A stretch of DNA of 8,182 nucleotides. Source: an uncultured Clostridia bacterium. GTDB taxonomy: Bacteria; Bacillota; Clostridia; Oscillospirales; Oscillospiraceae. This document shows positions 1 through 4,414 of this stretch, in pieces. The stretch is from positions 1 to 8,182 of the forward strand of contig CAMGRA010000035.1 in NCBI GenBank assembly GCA_946061345.1, written 5' to 3'. The position numbers and the translations under genes were made by a program. Positions within the stretch are counted from its first letter, which is position 1. Each line of letters starts with the position of its first letter. The notes under the pieces were generated by a model, which was not told the DNA's origin, ran no database searches, and was given only the letters and a program-made list of their open reading frames with translations.

Positions 1-55
1 TTAGATCAACGGCCACTACAGACGCTGATACACAACTTTTAAATGTTACAAACTA

Positions 56-81
56 GTAGGGGCGGCTATCAGCCGCCCGCC
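56..81. repeat. GTAGGGGCGG palindromic repeat, copy 1
   Basis: The unit starts with GTAGGGGCGG and folds into an 8-bp stem (GGGCGGCT at 60-67 with AGCCGCCC at 71-78) around a 3-nt ATC loop. Related units lie at 101-128 and 1202-1228, so the DUF2935 gene is flanked by members of one small palindromic family. No gene is supported in bases 1-55. Two plus-strand frames are open from the edge to stops at 40-42 and 54-56, so the tail of a gene entering from the left cannot be excluded. Confidence 0.6.
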
Positions 82-100
82 ATATATCCGTGCAACAATC

Positions 101-133
101 GTAGAGGCGGACGACACTGTCCGCCTCTTTTAA
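101..133 (+). terminator. Palindromic repeat copy 2, terminator-like hairpin
   Basis: A 10-bp perfect stem (AGAGGCGGAC at 103-112 with GTCCGCCTCT at 119-128) has a 6-nt loop and is followed on the plus strand by a T-rich tail (TCTTTTAAT). It begins GTAGAGGCGG, so it is also a variant of the GTAGGGGCGG repeat family. It could end a plus-strand transcript entering from the left. On the minus strand it lies 32 nt past the DUF2935 stop but lacks a U-tract, so its use for that gene is uncertain. Confidence 0.5.
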
Positions 134-159
134 TACGGGAAGAATACAACAGTTTTTCT

Positions 160-1065
160 TCAAGCCTCCAACAGCCGGATATAATGGTTCGCCTCCCGCA
201 GAACGTGGTCGGCAAGCAGGGGCAGAATGATCGAGCGGATCTGACAGGCCTCGATGCCCTCGACGCCGGAACGCTTGAAATCGCGGAATTTCCGGGTCAG
301 TCGGAGGGCGTTCCCGCAGCACATGGTCCTGTCGTTTGCCGCCTTGGCGGTGTCAAGGAGCCGCCGGTAATCGTCTGCAAAGCCGTCGGCCGTGTCAATG
401 AGCGCATCCTCGCAGGGATCCAGCAGCCCACGGATAAACAGGGCGTGCTCCATCATGATCTGGTTCCAGAACAGCTCTGCGTTACGCATTTCCTGGCAGT
501 CGCAGTCGCCCCGGCCTTCCAGGCACAGCAGATGATCCCGGTAGAGACAGGCCTCCCGCAGGATATGCTCGATAAGCAGCGGATAGTTCACTGTGAACAG
601 GTCGCACGAACGGATCCCGCACAGCAGCCGTTCCTTAAAGGCGATGATTTGATTCACCAGCTGCAGCCCGTCCCGGTTCAGCCGCCGGACCTGCTGCATG
701 AGCGCCGGTGACACGCGGAAGCCGGTCTTGCAGTCGTTGCCCTTCAGCCGCATGACCCGGGCAGTCAGGCTCCGGTCGATCATTGTGCCGGTCAGACGCT
801 GTGTCTTGCGCTCGGCGCTGTCTGTAAACTCGGAAAAAAGCTCGCCGGAATCGAGAACACAGTAGCGGACCACATGGTCACTCAACGAGATCGTGCGGGA
901 GAGCAGTGCTTCAAAGCCCCGCATGAGACGCTCGCCCTCTTTGGCAAGGTCTGCGTTGGGCGGCAGAAAGCCGACCTTAAGAAAGAGCGCGTGTTCTTTC
1001 ATGATGCGCGCGAAGAACAGATGCTGCTCCAGTGAATTCATAATATAATCCTGGGATTTCTCCAT
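160..1065 (-). CDS. DUF2935 family protein (two ferritin-like helical domains)
   Basis: The 301-residue protein is an internal duplication of two helical-bundle domains. Each half starts with a helix carrying an EHALF motif (IMKEHALFL at about 22-30, IMMEHALFI at about 203-211). Each ends with an HxLRE helix (H167/E171 and H287/E291). This is the DUF2935 pattern, and the conserved Glu and His residues suggest a ferritin-like metal site; that is inference from the pattern. The ATG at 1065 is chosen because GAGGAG lies 9 nt upstream. The frame is open to 1194, but the extra 43 residues have no ribosome binding site and no family resemblance. A -10-like TATACT lies at 1100-1105 without a clear -35. 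The protein is probably cytoplasmic, as no signal peptide or membrane segment is seen. The family has no settled function. The gene stands alone between palindromic repeats. Confidence 0.85.
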   Translation of the reverse strand: MEKSQDYIMNSLEQHLFFARIMKEHALFLKVGFLPPNADLAKEGERLMRGFEALLSRTISLSDHVVRYCVLDSGELFSEFTDSAERKTQRLTGTMIDRSLTARVMRLKGNDCKTGFRVSPALMQQVRRLNRDGLQLVNQIIAFKERLLCGIRSCDLFTVNYPLLIEHILREACLYRDHLLCLEGRGDCDCQEMRNAELFWNQIMMEHALFIRGLLDPCEDALIDTADGFADDYRRLLDTAKAANDRTMCCGNALRLTRKFRDFKRSGVEGIEACQIRSIILPLLADHVLREANHYIRLLEA

Positions 1066-1201
1066 AATCAACTTCTCCTCATTACAAATGTGATAACACA
1101 GTATATGTATGAACAGAAGGACCGGTTCAGAGGGTGGATGCAAGAGCCGGGAAAGTAATACTGGTACTCTGCAGCATTTTAAACTGCTCACCAACGTGTT
1201 T

Positions 1202-1228
1202 GTAGGGGCGGACGACTCTGTCCGCCCT
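1202..1228. repeat. GTAGGGGCGG palindromic repeat, copy 3
   Basis: GTAGGGGCGGAC is followed by GACTCT and GTCCGCCC, giving an 8-bp stem (1206-1213 with 1220-1227). It is very close to copy 2 at 101-128: the same GGCGGAC/GTCCGCC arms, and loops GACTCT and GACACT. With copy 1 it brackets the DUF2935 gene at about 140 bp upstream of its start and about 30-100 bp beyond its end. Confidence 0.6.
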
Positions 1229-1253
1229 GGCAGAAACCGTCGACAATGTACAT

Positions 1254-1295
1254 GAGAGGCAAACCTGCGGACAAACAGGTTTGCCTCTCTCTTTT
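1254..1295 (+). terminator. Orphan intrinsic terminator, plus strand
   Basis: A perfect 14-bp stem (GAGAGGCAAACCTG at 1254-1267 with CAGGTTTGCCTCTC at 1276-1289) has an 8-nt loop and a TCTTTT tail on the plus strand. This is a strong intrinsic terminator signature, yet no plus-strand gene precedes it; both neighbouring genes run on the minus strand. On the minus strand the 3' flank is ATGTACATT, not a U-tract. It may end an unannotated short plus-strand RNA or be part of a repeat element with the adjacent palindrome. Confidence 0.55.
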
Positions 1296-1405
1296 GCTTA
1301 AGTGAAATCTGGACCGGGGACTTTTATCACATGACGGCATTGGGCTCGGGCGGCGGGGAAAGCCGCCAGACTACCGCTATGGGAAAGCCCCGGGCCTGCG
1401 GATGG

Positions 1406-1717
1406 TTATTTGCCGCCGGGTGCGCTGCTGCAGGGGGAATCCGGGCAGAGGCATTCGCGGAACAGGTCCAGCTTCAGCTGAATCGCCAGCTCCAGACGGG
1501 TCCCAGCCGCCAAAACGCGCTCAACGCTTTTGTCGATCTTGACCAGATCGTCGACGTCAACGCCGCACAGTTGGGTGGTCTTTTCGATTTTTTTGTGCTC
1601 AGCCTCCAGAATCTTAGCCAGAGCCTCCTGCTGTTCAGCGACGGCTTCGATCAGCTCACTGATGGCCTTGCACCGGCTGTTTTAGTGACGGGGCGGTACG
1701 GTTTGAACGGGTTCCAT
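1406..1717 (-). pseudogene. Small helical protein gene interrupted by in-frame TAA at codon 12
   Basis: Reading from the ATG at 1717, the frame runs 103 codons to a TAA at 1406-1408, broken once by TAA at 1682-1684 (codon 12). Both sides are in the same frame, so this is a nonsense codon, not a frameshift. AAAGGA at 1727-1732 gives a normal ribosome binding site for the ATG. The part after the stop reads as real protein: a Glu/Lys/Leu-rich amphipathic helix region, a second helix with regularly spaced Leu, and a Cys-rich tail (ECLCPDSPCSS). No ATG or GTG, and no TTG before about codon 69, offers restart. The pattern (ALAKILEAEHKKI, then an SVERVL region and RLELAIQLKLDLF) resembles small proteins of spore-forming Firmicutes that I recall only loosely; I assign no function. 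Alternatives are a sequencing error or a strain-specific loss. Confidence 0.55.
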
Positions 1718-1761
1718 AGAAGTGCGTCCTTTCACGCTGAATTGTGCCGTTGGCACGCTCC

Positions 1762-1788
1762 ATTCTATGTGCCCATGGAAAAATCTGC
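1762..1788 (-). promoter_or_regulatory. Possible SigE-like promoter for the interrupted gene
   Basis: On the minus strand, GCAGATT (1782-1788) matches the SigE -35 KMATATT at 6 of 7 positions. CATAGAAT (1762-1769) matches the -10 CATACAHT at 7 of 8. The spacer is 12 bp, one shorter than in the better example at 2153-2180. It lies 45 nt upstream of the ATG at 1717. The match is suggestive only. Confidence 0.35.
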
Positions 1789-1988
1789 CACAATTTGTCG
1801 CAGCGTGGGAGAACCGTTGCTTACCGACCGCGCCCGGTGGACGCATTTACTTCTCAGGAAAATTTTGTGTGGTATCGTAAAAAACAAAAAAATCTCATGA
1901 GGCTTATCGCGCAGTTGAGAAAAGAGAGTGAAGCAACCGTGAAGCAATGCCCCCCCCCAAAAACCCAAAAACGTACACAACTTCCACA

Positions 1989-2026
1989 TGAGAAAGCAGG
2001 GGCTTTCAATGTGAAAACCCCTGCTT
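1989..2026 (-). terminator. Intrinsic terminator of tRNA-Pro
   Basis: AAGCAGGGG (1994-2002) pairs perfectly with CCCCTGCTT (2018-2026). A second inner stem (TTTCA at 2004-2008 with TGAAA at 2012-2016) continues the hairpin after one mismatch. On the minus strand it begins 1 nt after the tRNA CCA end and is followed by a short U-rich tail (TTTCT). It would end the single-gene tRNA-Pro transcript. Confidence 0.7.
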
Positions 2027-2027
2027 T

Positions 2028-2104
2028 TGGTCGGAGTGTCGGGATTTGAACCCGAGGCCTCTTGGTCCCGAACCAAGCGCGATACCAAACTTCGCCACAC
2101 CCCG
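2028..2104 (-). tRNA. tRNA-Pro (anticodon CGG)
   Basis: The minus strand folds as a complete tRNA. The acceptor stem is CGGGGTG with CACTCCG (one G-U pair), and the D-stem is GCGA/TCGC. The anticodon stem CTTGG/CCAAG encloses TTCGGGA, giving anticodon CGG. The T arm contains GGTTCAAATCC. The discriminator base is A and the CCA end is encoded at 2028-2030. It reads CCG codons. It has its own promoter (2116-2144) and terminator (1989-2026). Confidence 0.97.
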
Positions 2105-2115
2105 AAAGCAAAACT

Positions 2116-2144
2116 ATTATATGCACTTATTTTCGATTTGTCAA
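2116..2144 (-). promoter_or_regulatory. Consensus housekeeping promoter of tRNA-Pro
   Basis: On the minus strand TTGACA (2139-2144) and TATAAT (2116-2121) are separated by exactly 17 bp, a perfect SigA promoter. The -10 box ends 11 nt from the tRNA 5' end. An inverted repeat TGCACTT (2122-2128) and AAGTGCA (2143-2149) spans the spacer and -35; it could be an operator or chance. Confidence 0.92.
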
Positions 2145-2152
2145 GTGCAAAA

Positions 2153-2181
2153 GCATATTTTGGCAGATTCTCCATAAATTA
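2153..2181 (+). promoter_or_regulatory. SigE-like promoter of the SpoIVFB-like operon
   Basis: GCATATT (2153-2159) matches the SigE -35 consensus KMATATT at all seven positions. CATAAATT (2173-2180) matches the -10 CATACAHT at 7 of 8, with a 13-bp spacer. CATAAATTA also fits the SigK -10 pattern CATANNNTA, as the two sigmas overlap. The predicted start near 2187 leaves a leader of only about 10 nt before the ATG at 2197. In Bacillus subtilis spoIVF is transcribed by SigE, so motif and gene content agree. The promoter lies back-to-back with that of tRNA-Pro. Confidence 0.65.
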
Positions 2182-2196
2182 TTATGGGGTGAGAGG

Positions 2197-2439
2197 ATGT
2201 TCTTCGGGTTTTTCCGGCGTCTGCGGCGCAAAGTCGTGCTCTGTCTGTGCATCGTCGGCGCGGTCATCATATTAAAACAGGTATATCCGGGTTTGGGCAG
2301 CCGGATCGGCACATGGATCTCCGGCATGGAAGATTCCCGCGCCGTGAAGGCGATCTCCTCGTTCGTATCGACGCTCACCAGCGGAGACGGTATGAGAGAA
2401 GCAGTGGAGGTATTTCGTGAAGCGATTCCATCCGACTGA
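2197..2439 (+). CDS. Small single-pass membrane protein, possible minimal SpoIVFA-like partner
   Basis: This 80-residue protein has a very basic N-terminus (MFFGFFRRLRRK), one hydrophobic segment (about residues 13-26) and then a polar tail of about 54 residues predicted to lie outside the cytoplasm. The positive-inside rule puts the N-terminus in the cytoplasm. The ATG at 2197 follows GGGGTGAGAGG; upstream codons of the frame read through the tRNA-Pro gene and are rejected. It overlaps the M50 protease gene by 23 nt, so the two are very likely cotranscribed and translationally coupled. In Bacillus the gene before spoIVFB encodes SpoIVFA, a single-pass protein with a LytM/M23 domain that holds the protease inactive. 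This protein has the position and topology but no LytM domain. The SpoIVFA link is inference from context, as no family motif is recognised. Confidence 0.75.
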   Translation: MFFGFFRRLRRKVVLCLCIVGAVIILKQVYPGLGSRIGTWISGMEDSRAVKAISSFVSTLTSGDGMREAVEVFREAIPSD

Positions 2440-3016
2440 CTATATTGAGATCAGTCCGGCTTTTGTGGCCATTCTGTGCGCCTATTACTATTTTGACCCG
2501 GCAGGGACCTTCGTGCCTTTTGCCACGGCCCTCCTCTTTCACGAGGCGGGCCATCTGCTGCTGCTCTGGCTGCTGGGGACAAAGGTACATAAGCTGCGTC
2601 TGGCTGCCAGCGGCGCGGTCATTGTGACGGCCCCCCTTTCCTATGGGCAGGAGATCGCCGTTGCAGCGGCAGGACCGGCCTGCAATCTATCTTTGTTCCT
2701 GCTAAACAGCAAAACCCATCCCGTCGCCGCCTTTGTAAATCTGTGTTTGCTTGCCTACAATCTGCTGCCGTTTTATCCCATGGACGGCGGAAGGATCCTG
2801 CGGGCGCTGCTCCATATGCTGCTGCCGGAGCGGGCAGCCCTTTGGACGGAGCGCGGGATCGGTATTGGCTGCGGTGTGCTTTTGTTGGCAGGGGCCTGCT
2901 ATCTGACCTGTGTCTGGCACGCAGGGCTCTGGCCGGTCCTGGTTTTTGCGCTGCTTATGGTGCGCGTCGCGGGGACAATCCTGCCGGAACAAAGTTTTTT
3001 GCCGGTTGGTAGTTGA
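2417..3016 (+). CDS. spoIVFB: SpoIVFB-like M50 intramembrane metalloprotease
   Basis: The 199-residue polytopic protein carries the site-2 protease signature. HEAGH at residues 42-46 supplies two zinc-binding His and the catalytic Glu. NLLP at 115-118 followed by MDGG at 122-125 supplies the third zinc ligand, Asp123. AAGPACN at 84-90 is the usual conserved membrane motif. About six hydrophobic segments can be drawn. Translation starts at GTG 2417, set by GGAGG at 2406-2410 six nt upstream. SpoIVFB in the mother cell cleaves pro-SigK within the membrane around the forespore. Bacillus SpoIVFB has a C-terminal CBS domain that binds ATP. Here the protein ends right after the last hydrophobic segment, so that domain is missing. 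The substrate cannot be shown from this window. A general M50 protease with another sporulation role is the main alternative. The stop codon lies inside the -35 box of the tRNA-Ser promoter. Confidence 0.85.
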   Translation: MKRFHPTDYIEISPAFVAILCAYYYFDPAGTFVPFATALLFHEAGHLLLLWLLGTKVHKLRLAASGAVIVTAPLSYGQEIAVAAAGPACNLSLFLLNSKTHPVAAFVNLCLLAYNLLPFYPMDGGRILRALLHMLLPERAALWTERGIGIGCGVLLLAGACYLTCVWHAGLWPVLVFALLMVRVAGTILPEQSFLPVGS

Positions 3017-3041
3017 CAAAACGATATTTACGTGCTAAAAT
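3013..3041 (+). promoter_or_regulatory. Housekeeping promoter of the tRNA-Ser pair, overlapping a stop codon
   Basis: TTGACA (3013-3018) and TAAAAT (3036-3041) are separated by 17 bp, a near-perfect SigA promoter. The -10 ends 16 nt before the first tRNA. The TGA stop of the M50 gene (3014-3016) is part of the -35 hexamer. No terminator lies between that gene and the tRNAs, so operon read-through into the tRNA genes is possible. Confidence 0.88.
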
Positions 3042-3057
3042 TATCAAGCTATGATTC

Positions 3058-3146
3058 GGAGAGATGTCCGAGCGGTTTAAGGAGCCGGTCTTGAAAACCG
3101 GTGACGCAGCAATGCGCCGTGGGTTCGAATCCCACTCTCTCCGCCA
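3058..3146 (+). tRNA. tRNA-Ser (anticodon TGA)
   Basis: This class II tRNA has acceptor stem GGAGAGA with TCTCTCC. The anticodon stem CCGGT/ACCGG encloses CTTGAAA, giving anticodon TGA. It has a long variable arm (TGACGCAGCAATGCGCC region), a T arm with GGTTCGAATCC, discriminator G and an encoded CCA at 3144-3146. It reads UCA and related codons. It is first in a two-tRNA transcript. Confidence 0.97.
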
Positions 3147-3173
3147 CTTCTTTCCCTAATATCGTTTTGATTC

Positions 3174-3265
3174 GGAGTGATACCCAAGAGGCCGAAGGGG
3201 CTCCCCTGCTAAGGGAGTAGGCGTGTAAAAAGCGCGCGAGAGTTCAAATCTCTCTCACTCCGCCA
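3174..3265 (+). tRNA. tRNA-Ser (anticodon GCT)
   Basis: This second class II tRNA has acceptor stem GGAGTGA with TCACTCC. The anticodon stem CTCCC/GGGAG encloses CTGCTAA, giving anticodon GCT. It has a long variable arm, a T arm with AGTTCAAATCT, discriminator G and CCA at 3263-3265. It reads AGC and AGU. It lies 27 nt after tRNA-Ser(TGA), and a terminator hairpin begins 1 nt after its CCA. Confidence 0.97.
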
Positions 3266-3266
3266 T

Positions 3267-3300
3267 GCAAAAAGCACTTGCTTCAGCAAGTGCTTTTTGC
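3267..3300 (+). terminator. Terminator of the tRNA-Ser pair, first copy of a repeated hairpin
   Basis: A perfect 15-bp stem (GCAAAAAGCACTTGC at 3267-3281 with its complement at 3286-3300) has a TTCA loop and includes a T5 run. It works as an intrinsic terminator for the tRNA transcript and, by symmetry, could do so on either strand. The core AAAAAGCACTTGC hairpin recurs at 3538-3567. Confidence 0.85.
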
Positions 3301-3302
3301 AA

Positions 3303-3466
3303 TGATATCCGTTCCCTGCGGTCACGGGTGATATACCTGTCGGTATGATATCTGCTTCGCAAATGATATACGCTTTGCGTATGTAGGAACGGATATTATA
3401 TCATACTTGCAAAGCAAGTATATCATGCGGCATAGCCGTATATCATATCGCGTCAGCGATATATCA
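3303..3466. repeat. Hairpin cluster A: TGATAT/ATATCA spacer array
   Basis: About seven small hairpins are separated by a fixed 6-nt word. The word is TGATAT in the left half (3303, 3329, 3346, 3364) and its complement ATATCA in the right half (3398, 3420, 3440, 3461). The hairpins are: a bulged one at 3314-3328, ATACC/GGTAT at 3333-3346, TGC/GCA at 3353-3361, ATACGC/GCGTAT at 3368-3382, ATACTTGC/GCAAGTAT at 3403-3421, TGCGGC/GCCGTA at 3426-3440 and ATATCGC/GCGATAT at 3445-3462. An 11-bp stem (ATATCCGTTCC at 3305-3315 with GGAACGGATAT at 3386-3396) encloses the left four. No credible coding frame exists; short open frames across it have no ribosome binding site. It could be a non-autonomous mobile repeat, a structured RNA or a protein-binding array. 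Confidence 0.75.
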
Positions 3467-3483
3467 TTAAGAAATCTGGGGAT

Positions 3484-3517
3484 GCGAATCCATCTCATTA
3501 AAAACGCAAATCCATCT
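3484..3517. repeat. Short direct repeat in the spacer between hairpin clusters
   Basis: GCGAATCCATCT (3484-3495) and GCAAATCCATCT (3506-3517) match at 11 of 12 positions, 22 bp apart. They lie in the 70-bp stretch between cluster A and the second terminator-like hairpin, which otherwise shows no gene or structure. They may belong to the same composite repeat. Confidence 0.4.
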
Positions 3518-3537
3518 TTTTCGTACTCCGTTGCCAG

Positions 3538-3568
3538 AAAAAGCACTTGCTTCGGCAAGTGCTTTTTT
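3538..3568 (+). terminator. Second copy of the AAAAAGCACTTGC hairpin (TTCG-capped)
   Basis: A 13-bp perfect stem (3538-3550 with 3555-3567) is capped by a TTCG tetraloop and followed by T6. Apart from one loop base (TTCG here, TTCA at 3282-3285) it repeats the tRNA terminator core. No gene lies directly upstream on the plus strand, so it is more likely a repeated structural element than a dedicated terminator. It sits between hairpin clusters A and B. Confidence 0.6.
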
Positions 3569-3572
3569 CAAC

Positions 3573-3675
3573 GAAATCCACCCTTGGGTGTGTGAAATAC
3601 TGCTTCGCAGTGTAAAATCACGGCTCGCGGTGGGTGGATTTTATTTCACTTTCTGCGTAAGCAGAAAATTTCACA
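3573..3675. repeat. Hairpin cluster B: GTGAAAT/ATTTCAC spacer array
   Basis: This repeats the plan of cluster A with different sequence. A 10-bp stem (AAATCCACCC at 3574-3583 with GGGTGGATTT at 3632-3641) encloses three hairpins: CACCC/GGGTG at 3579-3590, ACTGC/GCAGT at 3599-3611 and an imperfect CAC/GTG one at 3619-3632. A fourth (TTTCTGC/GCAGAAA, GTAA loop) follows at 3650-3667. The spacer word is GTGAAAT on the left (3592-3598) and ATTTCAC on the right (3643-3649 and 3668-3674). It lies 35 bp past the end of sigF on the minus strand and may protect or end that transcript, but has no U-tract on that strand. Confidence 0.7.
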
Positions 3676-3709
3676 ATTCTTGATTAAACTTAATAATCAG
3701 GAATCAGCA

Positions 3710-4414
3710 TCAAATATAATTCCGCAGGGCCTCCAGGGCTTTTTTTTCGATCCTCGAGATCTGCACCTGGGACACGCCCAGGATCTTCGACGTTTTATCC
3801 TGGGTCAGCCCATGAAAATAGCGCAGCTTAATGACCATCTGTTCCCGCTCCGGCAGGCAGGCGATTGCCTCCCGCAGTGCGATCTGCTCCACGATCTTCT
3901 CCTCCATTTCTCCCTCGGTCAGCACGTCCTCCAGCGCAAAACCTTCCTCACCGCTGCGCTTTTGGATGGACTCCGCCGTCCCTGTAGCAGTCTCGGCTAC
4001 GGCGATCTCCTCCGGCTGCAGCCCGGTGCGGTTGCTGAGCTCCTGCAGTGTCGGCTCCCGTCCCAGATCCGAGGACATCTGCTCCCTTGTAGCCTTGAGA
4101 AAGGCGCAGCGCTCCTTCAGGCTGCGGCTGACCTTCACCGTTCCGTCGTCACGGAGAAAGCGGCGGATCTCCCCGGCGATCTTCGGTACGGCGTAGGTGG
4201 AAAACTGGGTACCGTAGTCCAGGTCAAAGCCCTCCACCGCCTTTAAGAACCCCAGGCACCCCAACTGATACAGGTCGTCCGGGTCGACGCCGCGCCCGAA
4301 ATAGCGCCGTGCAATGGACCAGATCAGGCCCGTGTTGTTGACAACGAGCTGCTCCTGTGCCTCCCTGTCGCCATCCTTTGCACAGCGCAAAAGCTCCTCC
4401 TGCCCCGCGATCAC
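3710..4414 (-). CDS. sigF: RNA polymerase sporulation sigma factor SigF
   Basis: This 234-residue sigma-70 family protein directs early forespore transcription. Region 2 spans about residues 27-97: DDLYQLGCLGFLKAV (46-60) is the core-binding helix and FSTYAVPKIAGEIRRFLRDD (71-90) the -10-recognition helix. Region 3 is at about 100-150. Region 4 is at about 187-231, with the helix-turn-helix LTQDKTSKILGVSQVQISRI contacting the -35. Length is close to the roughly 255 residues of Bacillus SigF. The start is GTG at 4414, with GGAGG at 4421-4425. The stop of spoIIAB overlaps it as GTGA, so translation is coupled. The N-terminus lacks the SigG leader, and the position after spoIIAA and spoIIAB identifies it as SigF rather than SigG. 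It is held by SpoIIAB until septation. No downstream spoVA gene follows; repeats do. Confidence 0.96.
   Translation of the reverse strand: MIAGQEELLRCAKDGDREAQEQLVVNNTGLIWSIARRYFGRGVDPDDLYQLGCLGFLKAVEGFDLDYGTQFSTYAVPKIAGEIRRFLRDDGTVKVSRSLKERCAFLKATREQMSSDLGREPTLQELSNRTGLQPEEIAVAETATGTAESIQKRSGEEGFALEDVLTEGEMEEKIVEQIALREAIACLPEREQMVIKLRYFHGLTQDKTSKILGVSQVQISRIEKKALEALRNYI

Larger units (their letters stand above)
1066..1405. other. Intergenic stretch between DUF2935 gene and interrupted small gene
   Basis: No coding region is supported in these 340 bases. They hold the DUF2935 leader (1066 to about 1105), a third palindromic repeat (1202-1228), a strong plus-strand terminator hairpin (1254-1295), and a 6-bp GC hairpin at 1349-1367 (GGCGGC with GCCGCC). 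The last lies just past the end of the interrupted gene but has no U-tract on the minus strand. A plus-strand open frame beginning at 1331 is antisense to the interrupted gene and has no ribosome binding site. Confidence 0.5.
1734..2027. other. Intergenic stretch with a C9 homopolymer and a short direct repeat
   Basis: Apart from the possible promoter at 1762-1788 and the terminator at 1989-2026, no gene is supported. The stretch contains a run of nine C at 1950-1958 followed by A-rich sequence. It also contains a direct repeat GTGAAGCAA at 1928-1936 and 1939-1947, and a small hairpin GTGCC/GGCAC at 1744-1756. Open frames crossing this stretch on both strands run into the tRNA-Pro gene and are not credible. 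Confidence 0.4.

Noticed and set aside
1066..1194. N-terminal extension of the DUF2935 protein to 1194
   Set aside because: The extra residues show no family resemblance, and the ATG at 1065 has a proper GAGGAG site.
1682..1684. Recoding such as selenocysteine or pyrrolysine at the in-frame stop
   Set aside because: The codon is TAA, not TGA or TAG, and no recoding structure is apparent.
2056..2196. Longer start for the 80-residue membrane protein
   Set aside because: The upstream part of the frame translates the tRNA-Pro gene on the opposite strand.
3303..3466. CRISPR array
   Set aside because: The repeated word is only 6 nt and inverts halfway, intervening segments are self-complementary rather than unique spacers, and no cas genes are present.
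3322..3595. Short open frames on both strands across hairpin cluster A
   Set aside because: They run through palindromes, lack ribosome binding sites and overlap each other. They are probably by-products of the repeat.
3267..3677. Classical insertion sequence
   Set aside because: No transposase or fragment of one is visible, and clear terminal inverted repeats or target duplications could not be found.
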